A stretch of DNA of 64,000 bases from assembly GCF_017833525.1 (NCBI RefSeq), contig NZ_JAFICD010000004.1, forward strand, positions 186,001 through 250,000. The letters are read 5' to 3'. The DNA comes from Duganella sp. 1411 (GTDB lineage Bacteria; Pseudomonadota; Gammaproteobacteria; Burkholderiales; Burkholderiaceae_D). Under the pieces are notes generated by a model. That model did not search any database. It saw only the letters and a program-made list of their open reading frames with translations, and was not told the DNA's origin. The position numbers and the translations under genes are program-made. Shown here piece by piece: positions 28,858 to 37,071 of the stretch (positions within the stretch are counted from its first letter, which is position 1; each line of letters begins with the position of its first letter).

Positions 28858-28895
28858 TGGCGGATTACGGCGTTCCGCCTAATCCGCCCTACGTG
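28858..28895. repeat. REP-like palindrome, inverse orientation
   Basis: One copy of the unit described at 25353 (TGGCGGATTA, spacer, TAATCCGCCCTACGTG), 26 bases after the stop at 28831. Its spacer (CGGCGTTCCGCC) itself matches that of the first copy at 25353, so these two are the closest relatives. Confidence 0.85.
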
Positions 28896-28988
28896 GAACC
28901 GTGGTTCGGCCGCGCCGCATGCCGCCATGCGTGGAATCGTGATTCGGCCGCGCCGCGTGTCGCCATGCGCGGAACCGTGTTCGGCCTG
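28892..28988. repeat. Imperfect 38-bp tandem repeat, about 2.5 copies
   Basis: Units begin at 28892, 28930 and 28968. Each starts CGTGGAACCGTG or a close variant and continues TTCGGCCGCGCCGC to GCCATG; the third is cut short after TTCGGCC. The tract sits between two REP-like palindromes in non-coding DNA. Confidence 0.7.
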
Positions 28989-29010
28989 GGCGGGCGCAGC
29001 CCCCCTGAAA

Positions 29011-29045
29011 CACGTAGGGCGGATTAGCGCAGCGTAATCCGCCAT
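29011..29045. repeat. REP-like palindrome, forward orientation
   Basis: Copy with the short spacer: CACGTAGGGCGGATTAGCGC and the matching AGCGTAATCCGCCA. With the inverse copy at 28858 it brackets the 38-bp tandem repeats. The remaining sequence to 29228 contains no gene I can support; it becomes AT-rich (29100-29170) and probably holds the promoter of the next gene. Confidence 0.85.
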
Positions 29046-29228
29046 GCATGCGCCGCCGGGAACTTACGAAACGGCCACCTGCCCCACCGCGCCGCAGCAA
29101 CAGCAACGCCGATAAAAACCATATAAAAAAGCCACGCCTTTTAAACGACAGTGCTATCGTTATGCTGCGGAGCGGGGAGCAATCGGTGATATGCTGATGT
29201 ATCCGCACAGCAATAATTTACATGGCAA

Positions 29229-29753
29229 ATGAACACTTCCATCTACGACAAGACCGCCAAGGGCAAGGAGGAGATCGCGACACGCAAGTACCAGCTTGCG
29301 ACGCGTCTGCGCACCCTGCTGGTCCAGATCGACGGCCGCCGCACCGAGGAGGAACTGTTGCGCAACGTGGCGGGATTGGGCCTGGGCGCGAGCGCGCTGG
29401 CGGAGTTGGTGGAGCATGGCTATATCGTGCTGGCGACCAGCTATGCATCCCTGGCCGAGCCCGCGCCGGCCGAACCCGCGCCGGCGCAGCCACCGTTGCC
29501 GGAACCGGCGCAGATCGCCCAGTTCCAATCGATTTATGATTTCTACAACAAGACCATCAAGAACACCATCGGCCTGCGCGGCTTCACCCTGCAGCTGAAG
29601 GTGGAGAAGGCCAGCAGCGTGGCCGACCTGCGCGAGCTGCGCCAGCCCTACGTCGAGGCGGTGCAAAAGGCGCGCGGCGGCGAAACCGCCGCCGCCCTCG
29701 CCCGCCAGCTCGATCAGCTGTTGGGCGCCACCTCCGCCGATCAGGCCGACTAG
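29229..29753 (+). CDS. Conserved hypothetical protein, winged-helix-like N-terminus
   Basis: A 174-residue soluble protein. The N-terminal 70 residues (KTAKGKEEIATRKYQLATRL, then LLVQIDGRRTEEELL and LAELVEHGYIVLA) look like a winged-helix-type fold. A Pro/Ala linker (78-96, PAEPAPAQPP) joins a helical C-terminal part (98-170). As far as I recall, similar proteins occur in related betaproteobacteria without known function. The start at 29229 lacks a good ribosome site. The TAG stop shares the palindrome CTAG with the stop of the convergent SMC gene (29750-29753). No operon partner is seen. Confidence 0.7.
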   Translation: MNTSIYDKTAKGKEEIATRKYQLATRLRTLLVQIDGRRTEEELLRNVAGLGLGASALAELVEHGYIVLATSYASLAEPAPAEPAPAQPPLPEPAQIAQFQSIYDFYNKTIKNTIGLRGFTLQLKVEKASSVADLRELRQPYVEAVQKARGGETAAALARQLDQLLGATSADQAD

Positions 29754-32587
29754 GCCGCCTTGGCCGCCTTGGCGCCGTCGGTGCGGCGCTGCAGCACGAA
29801 GATCGGCTGCGCCCACTCGGTATCCTTCTTCTTTTTACTCGTGATGAGCGTCAGTTCGGAAGGATCGTAGACGTCCGTGTTGTGCGTCAGCGGGGTCGTC
29901 ATCAGGTACTGGGCGTCGGTGTTCTTCAGGAACTCGCCGACCAGCTGGATGTTGCGGATGTCCAGGTGGGCGAACGGTTCGTCGATGAACACGAAGCCGC
30001 CGGAGCCGTCTTCCGACTTCAGCAAACCAATCAGCAGCACCAGCGATTTCATCACCTGCTGGCCGCCCGACGCCTCGCCGTCGTTCATGCCGATGATGCC
30101 CTTGCCGTCGAACTTGAAGCGCACGTGCAGGCCGGCCTGCGCCAGCTGCGTGTCGTCGTTCTCCAGCCGCACCGGGTCGGAGTGCACCTCGATGCCCGCC
30201 AGCTCGCCCAGCTCCTTGATGTTCTTGGAGTAGGTCTTGATGGTGTAGCGCAGCCGCTCCATGTAGGCGCCGCGCGCGTTGCCGGTGGCCTCGATGGCGC
30301 GGTTGTTCTGGTAGCGGCGCTCCTCGGTCTCGGACTGGCGGCCGCTGAGCTGCTCGTTCAGGCGCTGATACTGGTCGATGACCGTCGCATCCAGTTCCCA
30401 GTCGCTGCGCGACAGGCTCGCCTCCAGGCTGTGGATGCGCAGGTTGACCTGGTGCGCGTTCTGATGGTCGCTGACCAGGCGCAGGCGGCGCTCCGGCCGG
30501 CGCCAGCTTTTCGGCAGATGGCGCCACGCCTTGCGCAACGCCAGCAAGGCGCGCGCGTGGTCGGCGCGCTGCTCGATCTGGCGCTTGTTATTCAGGCGCA
30601 TGCCCGCTTCCGCTTCCGACAAGGCGAAGCGCGCGTTCTGCCACGTCGTGTCGGCGCGCGTGCGGGTCACCACGGCGTTCTTGATCAGGTTTTGCAGCTC
30701 GCCCAGGCGGGTGCCGACTTCGGTGCGCTCTTCCTTCAGCGGCACGGCGTTGCGCGCCGCCTCGTCGAACTCCTCCTGGCGCGCGGCCAGTTCCTTGGCG
30801 GCGTCGACGCCGGCCAGGCGGGTTTTCAGCGCGCTGATTTCCGACGCCAGCTTCGAGACGATCAGCGTCAACGCGTCCTCCTGCGCCTCCAGCGCCGGCA
30901 GGGACTTCTGGATCGCTTCCATCCGCTGCGTGCGGCCGGCGGAACCGAAGCGGTAGCGCGACGCCTCGACGAACAGCGAGCGTCCGCCGCGGCGTTCGCG
31001 GTGGTAGGCGTCCGGCGTGATCCACTCTTCGTGGTTGCCAAGCTTGGCGCCGGCGTCGACGGTGTCCACGCGCGTGATGCGCGACAGCTGTTCCACCAGC
31101 CAGGCCGGAACCTTGGCCGAGAACTTCACCACCGACATCAGGCTGTCGTCCTTGACGGTCGGCGCGTGCACCAGGTCCGGCACGATGAAGTGGCGATAGC
31201 GCTCCTTCTCCGCCAGGCGGTAGGCCGCCGAGGCGTCGCTCGATTTATCCAGCAGCACCACCGACGCATAGCCGCCGAGCACACCCTCGATGGCGCCCTG
31301 CCAGCGCGCGTCCGTCACCTCGACGATGTCGGACAACATGGCGTGGCCGATGCCGGCGTCGTTCAGCGCGCGGCGCATGGTGCGCTGGGCTTCCGGTTCC
31401 GGCATCGCGGTCTTGCCCTGCAGCGCCGAGATGGTCGCCAGCTCGCCGGCGATCTTGGCGGCGATGGCGTCGCGCGCGTTGCGCTGGCGCGCCAGCTCGA
31501 TTTCCTTTTCCTGCAGCGTCTGCGCCACTTCGGCCAGGTCGGCGCCGGAATCGGCGGCCAGCTTTTGCAGGCGCACCTTCTGTTCCAGCAGGCTGTCGAG
31601 CGGCTTGAGTTTGCCGTTGATGTGCGTCAGGCGCGTTTGCAGCGACGTCGATTCCTGCTCCAGCACCGTCTCGTGCTGCTGCGCGTCGCTCAGTGCCTTG
31701 GCCTGAGCGGCCAGCTGGTTGCGCTTGTCGGTGATCTGCTGGTCGGCCTGCATCAGCGGCTTGCGCGCCTCGCGCAACTGGCGGCTGACGTTGCCGTGCT
31801 TCTCGCGCGCCTCGTGGTACTCCAGCGTAGGAAGAACCTCTTCTTGTAAGTTGCGGCGTTCCTTGTTCAGGTCTTCCCACTGGTGGTAGTTGGCCACGCG
31901 CAGGCGCAGGCCTTCCAGGTTGGTCTTGGAAGCTTCCAGTTCGGTTTCGAAGCGTTTCAGTTCGACTTCGGTGTCGCGCTGGTGGCGCTTGGCCTCGTCG
32001 TACGCGTCCAGCACCTCCTTGTCGCCGAAGACCTGGAACACCAGGTCGAGCAACTGGCGCGGCGCGTATTCGCACAGCTTGTCGGTCTCGCCCTGCTCGA
32101 GCGCCAGCACTTTGGCCATCGCCGGCGACAGGCCGGCGTTGGCCAGGCGCTTGCGGTAGTTCTCGACGCCGAGCCAGTCATTGCCAACTTCGCCGATGTC
32201 CTCGATCTGCACGTTACCGGGCCGCATAAGGTACTGGCGCTTCCAGTCGCCGCCGTTCTTCTGGATCTGGCAGAACAGCGTGACCTCGTCGTCGCTGAAG
32301 AAGCCGGAGCTGCGGAACGGACGGTTCGACAGCTGCTTGCCGACGTTCTTGTTGTCGACCACGGCGCGCAGCCAGGCGGTCTGCTGGCCGCTGTGGCGCG
32401 CGTAGTGCTTGTAGGTGCGGCCCATCGAGCAATCGAGGCCGAACAAGGTGCGCAGCGCGTCGAGCAAGGTGGTCTTGCCGGAGCCGTTCTGGCCGGCGAT
32501 GGTGATGATCTTGGCGTCCAGCGGGATGTTCTTGATGCGCTGCCAGTAATCCCAGTGGACCAGTTCTAACGATTTGATATGAAACAT
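29750..32587 (-). CDS. SMC-type ATPase of an Mks/Wadjet-like condensin (MksB/JetC-like)
   Basis: A 945-residue SMC-like ABC ATPase. Walker A is GQNGSGKT at 32-39 (Lys 38). A long coiled coil follows (about 215-390), then a globular hinge-like region (about 400-540, GHAMLSDIVEVTDARWQGAI), a returning coiled coil (about 570-790), the signature SGGQQ at 840-844 and Walker B FVFIDEP at 865-871. This is a complete SMC architecture, shorter than Smc or MukB, as for MksB and JetC. Such proteins bind or extrude DNA loops. It starts three bases after the MksE-like gene, with AAGGA upstream. The gene order matches mksF-mksE-mksB, but no toprim nuclease gene (mksG/jetD) follows. Subfamily naming is inference from order and size. 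Confidence 0.8.
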   Translation of the reverse strand: MFHIKSLELVHWDYWQRIKNIPLDAKIITIAGQNGSGKTTLLDALRTLFGLDCSMGRTYKHYARHSGQQTAWLRAVVDNKNVGKQLSNRPFRSSGFFSDDEVTLFCQIQKNGGDWKRQYLMRPGNVQIEDIGEVGNDWLGVENYRKRLANAGLSPAMAKVLALEQGETDKLCEYAPRQLLDLVFQVFGDKEVLDAYDEAKRHQRDTEVELKRFETELEASKTNLEGLRLRVANYHQWEDLNKERRNLQEEVLPTLEYHEAREKHGNVSRQLREARKPLMQADQQITDKRNQLAAQAKALSDAQQHETVLEQESTSLQTRLTHINGKLKPLDSLLEQKVRLQKLAADSGADLAEVAQTLQEKEIELARQRNARDAIAAKIAGELATISALQGKTAMPEPEAQRTMRRALNDAGIGHAMLSDIVEVTDARWQGAIEGVLGGYASVVLLDKSSDASAAYRLAEKERYRHFIVPDLVHAPTVKDDSLMSVVKFSAKVPAWLVEQLSRITRVDTVDAGAKLGNHEEWITPDAYHRERRGGRSLFVEASRYRFGSAGRTQRMEAIQKSLPALEAQEDALTLIVSKLASEISALKTRLAGVDAAKELAARQEEFDEAARNAVPLKEERTEVGTRLGELQNLIKNAVVTRTRADTTWQNARFALSEAEAGMRLNNKRQIEQRADHARALLALRKAWRHLPKSWRRPERRLRLVSDHQNAHQVNLRIHSLEASLSRSDWELDATVIDQYQRLNEQLSGRQSETEERRYQNNRAIEATGNARGAYMERLRYTIKTYSKNIKELGELAGIEVHSDPVRLENDDTQLAQAGLHVRFKFDGKGIIGMNDGEASGGQQVMKSLVLLIGLLKSEDGSGGFVFIDEPFAHLDIRNIQLVGEFLKNTDAQYLMTTPLTHNTDVYDPSELTLITSKKKKDTEWAQPIFVLQRRTDGAKAAKAA

Positions 32588-32590
32588 GGT

Positions 32591-33379
32591 TTAGTCCTTG
32601 GTGGGCAGGTCGGTGTCGTCGGGCGGGATGTCGAACGCCGGCATGGCGCCGTCTTGCGCATCGTCCTGGGCCTCGTCGGCGCCCTGCTCCGCCGCCGGTT
32701 CGTCGTCGTTGGCGGCGATCGGCGGCGTGCGGCGCGGCACCGGAATGATCTGCGCCGGCGAGCGTTTGAAGACGTCGGCCAGCGCGCCGTTGATGATGCG
32801 CTCCTTGAGCTGGTCGGTGTCCATCATCAGGTCCAGCAACGGGCCTTCGACGATGACGTCGCCGCGCCGCTCGATGAAGCCCAGCTTGGCCAGGATACCG
32901 AGGTTCATGTCGAGGCGCGTCTTCTTGCCCAACTTGTCGCCGAAGTCGGCCAGCAGCGCCTTGTAGGCGATGCCGATCGAGGTGTCCTCGGCGCGCGGCA
33001 GCGGCTTTTCGATGCCGAACATGTCGTTTTGCTCGTCGTCCGCGTGCTGGTGGGTCTCCTGGCGTTCGCGCTTGGGCAGGATGATCTGCGCCCACAGCAC
33101 CACCAGCAGGGCCACGCCGTCGCGCGACAGGCCGAAGTTATTGTTTTGCCAGACGTCGCGCGCGCCGAAGATCTTCGGCTCGATGGCGCGGTGCAGCGCC
33201 AGGGTCACGTGGTCGGCGTAGACGTTGTCGAGCAGTTTGAGGCCGGTGGCCAGCAGGCGCGCGTCGACTTCGGCGCGGAACAATTCGTCCGACAGCACGC
33301 GCTTGACCAGTTTGTCGTCGCGGCGCAGGTGTTGATGCGTCAGCAGGCGCGCGATCAGGATTTGGGAATCGTCATTCAT
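32591..33379 (-). CDS. MksE/JetB-like accessory subunit of the SMC complex
   Basis: A 262-residue protein. Residues 1-195 are helical with winged-helix-like segments (LIARLLTHQHLRRDDKLVKR, SRDGVALLVVLWAQIILPKR, GILAKLGFIERRGDVI), as expected for the kite/MksE subunit that binds the kleisin. The C-terminal 60 residues are disordered and very acidic (EPAAEQGADEAQDD). Its start overlaps the end of the kleisin-like gene by eight bases and the SMC gene begins three bases after its stop, so all three are made together. No nuclease motif is visible. Assignment rests on operon position and fold pattern rather than sequence identity. Confidence 0.72.
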   Translation of the reverse strand: MNDDSQILIARLLTHQHLRRDDKLVKRVLSDELFRAEVDARLLATGLKLLDNVYADHVTLALHRAIEPKIFGARDVWQNNNFGLSRDGVALLVVLWAQIILPKRERQETHQHADDEQNDMFGIEKPLPRAEDTSIGIAYKALLADFGDKLGKKTRLDMNLGILAKLGFIERRGDVIVEGPLLDLMMDTDQLKERIINGALADVFKRSPAQIIPVPRRTPPIAANDDEPAAEQGADEAQDDAQDGAMPAFDIPPDDTDLPTKD

Positions 33380-34748
33380 CGGACTTGTCGCCTTCCGGTT
33401 TCAAAGAAAGTGAGAGGGAGGCCAGGGACATCGCCGCCACGTGCAAATCAGGCAGCTGTACCATTTCGTCGCAGGGGTTGAAGGTGACCGGCAGGCGCGC
33501 CAGGTCGCCGGTGGCGCCCTGCAGGCGCGCCTCGTCGGCGTCGCCCAGCAGCGGCAGCAGCGAGGCGCGGTACGAGGCCACGGCGAACGTCGCCGGCAGC
33601 AGCGTATCCTGCACCGGGATCGACGGCGGCGCCTCCCCGGCCTTGGGGGCCGGCAGGTTGGCCAGCGTGGCGAAATCGGCCAGGCGCGAGAGCCACTCGT
33701 CGAGCTCCTGCTGCATCGCCGGGCCGTCGCTGATGGTGGTCGGCGCGTCCTCGCCGGACGGCAGGCCGCCGGCGACGGCGCTGACGGCGCGGTCGGCCAG
33801 CAGCTCGGTCTCGGCGACGTCGATCATCTCGGCCGGGGTGATAAACAGCGGCACCACCGGCTGGTCGATGGCGCCTTCGGCCAGCGAGGCCAGGTCCTCG
33901 TGCAGCAGCAGCCAGCGCTTGATGTCGGTGGTCGACAGGCCGGACTGGCCCAGGTGCACGCGCTGGCGCTCGATCTGGTTCAGGGCGCGCGAGAACATGC
34001 CCTGCATGTTGAGCAGCGCCGATTGCGCGCGGCCGATCGCCTGCGCCGCGCGGTGCGTGGCGCTGTCGGCGTTTTCGTCGGACAGGATGGCGCGCAGGAT
34101 CTCGGAGCCCTTCTCGACCCAGTCGCAGGCCATGTGCCACTTGGCCTGCGAGGCGCGCAGGCGGAACTCGGAGCCGGAGGCGATGGCGTCGGAGAATTCC
34201 TCGGTCAGCTCCACCAGGCGGCCCAGCAAGTGCTGCAGCTGGTCGACGGTAACGCCGCCCATCACCTGGGCGCCGGCCACCTGCGACAGCAGATAGCCCA
34301 TGTCGGCCGGATCTTCCTCTTTACCCATGGCCAGCAGCGCGTCGATCGCCGACAGCACGTTGCGCGCCATCGGCGTGACGCGGTAGACGGCGTGCTGCGC
34401 GTCCCAGGCGAGCAGCTGGTTGGTGCGCAGGCGCATCAGGACCGTCTCCAGGCTCTCGGGCAGCAGATAGGCCAGGCGGGTGTTGATGTCGGCGCGCGTG
34501 AAGCTGGCCGAGGCGGTGTCGGCGGCCAGCTCGCGCAGCACCAGCAGGCGCACCAGCACGCCGTCGAAACCGCCGTGGAACAGCGCCGTGAACACCTGCA
34601 GCAGCGGCTGCGCGCGTTTCAGGTGGTAGACCTGCTCGATTTCGTCGGCCGAAATGTTCGGCTTGAAGTGGGCCTGGAGGCTGTTTTGCGTATCTTGCTG
34701 GTCCAGCGCCTGCTCGGACGCGGACTCACTTGTTATAGGTTCAATCAT
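33372..34748 (-). CDS. MksF/JetA-like kleisin subunit of the SMC complex
   Basis: A 458-residue, mostly helical protein and the first gene of the SMC operon. The N-terminal part has winged-helix character (HLKRAQPLLQVFTALFHGGF, FTRADINTRLAYLLPESLET, then VTPMARNVL), the middle is a helical bundle (170-290), and the C-terminus again is ordered. That layout fits bacterial kleisins that bridge the SMC heads. ATG 34748 is chosen; a TTG at 34769 would add seven residues and neither has a strong ribosome site. It lies next to an inverted repeat at 34859-34953. The subunit identity is inferred from gene order (kleisin, kite, SMC). Confidence 0.7.
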   Translation of the reverse strand: MIEPITSESASEQALDQQDTQNSLQAHFKPNISADEIEQVYHLKRAQPLLQVFTALFHGGFDGVLVRLLVLRELAADTASASFTRADINTRLAYLLPESLETVLMRLRTNQLLAWDAQHAVYRVTPMARNVLSAIDALLAMGKEEDPADMGYLLSQVAGAQVMGGVTVDQLQHLLGRLVELTEEFSDAIASGSEFRLRASQAKWHMACDWVEKGSEILRAILSDENADSATHRAAQAIGRAQSALLNMQGMFSRALNQIERQRVHLGQSGLSTTDIKRWLLLHEDLASLAEGAIDQPVVPLFITPAEMIDVAETELLADRAVSAVAGGLPSGEDAPTTISDGPAMQQELDEWLSRLADFATLANLPAPKAGEAPPSIPVQDTLLPATFAVASYRASLLPLLGDADEARLQGATGDLARLPVTFNPCDEMVQLPDLHVAAMSLASLSLSLKPEGDKSDE

Positions 34749-34858
34749 TCTCTGCCATTCTGGTCGCAACGCGATTGCAAATCGTGCAACAAAGCATCAT
34801 CATCGCGGGGGCGTCAGTATAGCAGGCGGGCGCGGGCAGGTCCGCCATTTCGGCGGGC

Positions 34859-34953
34859 GGGGTCAGGTCCGCCATTTCTACACGGCCTCAACGTTCCGGC
34901 GCCCGGCCGCGCCGATACGGCCCAGGCCGTGTAGAAATGGTGGACCTGACCCC
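34859..34953. repeat. Long inverted repeat, dispersed-repeat type
   Basis: Left arm 34859-34886 (GGGGTCAGGTCCGCCATTTC and on to CACGGCC) pairs with right arm 34925-34953 (GGCCGTGTAGAAATGGTGGA, then CCTGACCCC), with one mismatch and a loop of about 38 bases. A partial direct copy of CAGGTCCGCCATTTC is at 34837-34851. It begins right after the DUF3108 stop on the minus strand and may terminate that transcript. Confidence 0.75.
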
Positions 34954-34958
34954 GGAGT

Positions 34959-35744
34959 TTATTTTTTGACAACCTTGTCCAGGGTCTGGTCGACGAAGTC
35001 GCCGTCGGCGTCCTTGAACACCACCCGTACCGGGTACCAGTCCATCGACGGCGCCAGCCACAGGTCCACCTGCGAGCCCTTGTCGTCGGCCAGCGGCCCG
35101 CGCACCAGGTGCACGGCGCTGACCTCGCCGCCGCCGGTCTGCACCGGTTCGACGTTGGCCACCTTGAAGCTCCATTGCTCGGCGTCGCGCCGGCCGGCCA
35201 CAAAGTACGACCATTCGCTGCCCGGCTTGAACTTGTCCGGCGTGGCCCGCGCCTGCGCGGCGATCTGCCACTGGATGCTGGCCCGGTCCTGCTCGCCACC
35301 CTTGATCGGGTAGGTCTCGTCGCCGACGCTGAAGCTGATGGTCTTGGCGTCGCGCTTGAAGCTGGTGGTGTTGGCCTCCTTGCGGAAGCGCTTTTCGTAA
35401 AACGCCACCGGCGCCAGACCGTAGTCGTCGATCAGCCCTTCGCTGCGCGTTTCGAGGATCTTGCCGAAGATGGCGGCCCGGCTTTCCACCGCCAGCGAGT
35501 ATTTGCCGTCGCCGGCGCGCCATTGCACGGCGGCCGTGCCGTTGATGGTCAGCCCGTGCTGCCGGGCCGCGATGTTGTAGCTCAGGTCCGCCGACGGCGG
35601 TTCGCTGTGCGCCCGCTTGACGCTGGGATGGGGGCCGGCGGCGGCGTCGGAGGCCGCGTGCGCGCCCGCCATGGCGCCGGCGCCGAGGATTAACGCCAGT
35701 AGCACGGCGGCGCGCGGCGGACGGACGGTTCGAGTTTTTTGCAT
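34959..35744 (-). CDS. DUF3108 domain protein, exported
   Basis: A 261-residue protein with a clear signal peptide (residues 1-30, basic start then LLALILGAGAMAGAHA). The mature part is a beta-rich DUF3108 domain with GLIDDYGLAPVAFYEKRFRK, then a lipocalin-like run of strands ending LWLAPSMDWYPVRVVFKDAD. Function of DUF3108 proteins is unknown; the fold suggests binding of a lipid or a polysaccharide in the periplasm. It starts one base after the stop of the larger DUF3108 gene, and the two share the motif SEGxIDDxGxAPxxxxEKR, so they are paralogues in one operon. The stop is followed by the inverted repeat at 34859. Confidence 0.83.
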   Translation of the reverse strand: MQKTRTVRPPRAAVLLALILGAGAMAGAHAASDAAAGPHPSVKRAHSEPPSADLSYNIAARQHGLTINGTAAVQWRAGDGKYSLAVESRAAIFGKILETRSEGLIDDYGLAPVAFYEKRFRKEANTTSFKRDAKTISFSVGDETYPIKGGEQDRASIQWQIAAQARATPDKFKPGSEWSYFVAGRRDAEQWSFKVANVEPVQTGGGEVSAVHLVRGPLADDKGSQVDLWLAPSMDWYPVRVVFKDADGDFVDQTLDKVVKK

Positions 35745-35745
35745 G

Positions 35746-36939
35746 TTATTTTCCGGATTCTGTCATCGTAATGTTGGAGACGGTTTGCGTGGTCAGCGCG
35801 CCGCTCGCTTCGGTGTTGCGCATCTGCACCGGGTACCAGTTCATCCCCGGCGCCAGCCATATGTCCAGCCGCGACGAGTACGAGCCCGGCTTGGGCGGCC
35901 GCGTCAGGTGCCAGGTGACCACCTTGCCCATCTTCGTGTCCAATTCTTCCTCGCCGACCAGCTGGAAGCGGAAGATCGTCGCTTCCTTCTCGTCGCCGAC
36001 CTGCAGGTCGATATCGCCGCCGAACTGGTTGACGTCGGCGCGGCCGATGCCCCCCAGCTGGAACGGCACAGTCGCCTTGTCCTGCGCGCCCGTCAGCAAC
36101 GGGTAGCTGCGCTCGGACGCCGAGAACGTGATCGTGTTCCGGTCGCGGTTGAAGTGGGTCGCGGTCTCGGCCCGGCGCGTGCGCTTTTCGGTGACCTTGA
36201 GCGGCGCGATGCCGAAGTCGTCGATGACGCCCTCGCTGCGCAGCACCAGCAGGTTGATGCGCGTCACCAGCAGGCTGATCCCGGCTTCGACCGAGGCGTC
36301 GTAACGGCTGCCGTCAGTATGCCACGTCATCGACGCGGAGCCCGTCCATTTGGTGCCGTCGGCGTCGACCCGCGCCACCGCCATGTCGAACCTGGCCGAC
36401 GGCGGCAGATGGACCTTGTAGCGCCGCATGGCCTGCGCCGGCGCCGGCGACGGCGCCGGATCGGCCGGCGCGGCCGCCGGCGCCTCGGCCGCGACCGGCG
36501 GCGCGCCCGTCTGCGCCCGCCCGGCGCCGGCCTGCGCCTGGTCGGCAGCCTTGCCGCCCGTCGCGGTCCCGTCCCCGTCCGCGGCCGCGTCGCCCACCGG
36601 TACCGGCGTGGCGTTGACGGCGACCAGCACGTCGCCGGGCGGCGCCGATTCCGGCGGCGGTGGCAGCGGCTCGGGCGGCGGCGCGCGGCGGGGGCGCGGC
36701 GGCGGCGCCTCGCGCGGCGCCAACGGCTTGACGTCCACCAGCGGCGCGCTCTCGACGCGCTTGGGCAAGGTCAGGCGCAGCTGCGCCGTCATCACCGACG
36801 GCGGATGGGGCGTCGTGCGCGAGGCGGCGGACCCGAGGTGATTGCCCGCCCAGTCGATCGCCGCGAAGTGCAGGGCCAGCGTGGCCGCGCACACGGCAAG
36901 CAGGCGGCGTCGCTGAAAGAGGTAGGAAACAATCGTCAT
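35746..36939 (-). CDS. DUF3108 protein with TonB-like Pro-rich N-terminus
   Basis: A 397-residue protein. Residues 8-27 form a signal anchor (LLAVCAATLALHFAAIDWA). Residues 60-165 are Pro/Ala-rich (REAPPPRPRRAPPPEPLPPP), like the periplasm-spanning part of TonB. The C-terminal 220 residues are a DUF3108 domain (SEGVIDDFGIAPLKVTEKR, ending LDIWLAPGMNWYPVQMR). So the protein seems anchored in the inner membrane with its domain held at a distance. It is the first gene of the two-gene DUF3108 operon; the second begins one base after its stop. A direct energy role is not implied, because no TonB C-terminal domain is present. The start has only a weak ribosome site. Confidence 0.8.
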   Translation of the reverse strand: MTIVSYLFQRRRLLAVCAATLALHFAAIDWAGNHLGSAASRTTPHPPSVMTAQLRLTLPKRVESAPLVDVKPLAPREAPPPRPRRAPPPEPLPPPPESAPPGDVLVAVNATPVPVGDAAADGDGTATGGKAADQAQAGAGRAQTGAPPVAAEAPAAAPADPAPSPAPAQAMRRYKVHLPPSARFDMAVARVDADGTKWTGSASMTWHTDGSRYDASVEAGISLLVTRINLLVLRSEGVIDDFGIAPLKVTEKRTRRAETATHFNRDRNTITFSASERSYPLLTGAQDKATVPFQLGGIGRADVNQFGGDIDLQVGDEKEATIFRFQLVGEEELDTKMGKVVTWHLTRPPKPGSYSSRLDIWLAPGMNWYPVQMRNTEASGALTTQTVSNITMTESGK

Positions 36940-37071
36940 GCCGCTAGTTTAACGTGTTCGCGGCTTGCCATCGGCCCGCCCCCGCGCGGCGATGGAAATG
37001 TTGTCAAAATCTTTTTGAATGCGGCCCGGATATCTGCTACGCTGAAACCTGATCCCACAGGAGACATATAT

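Noticed and set aside
29229..29753. The gene beyond the SMC operon as the missing JetD/MksG nuclease
   Set aside because: It is on the opposite strand, only 174 residues long and has no toprim-like acidic motifs.
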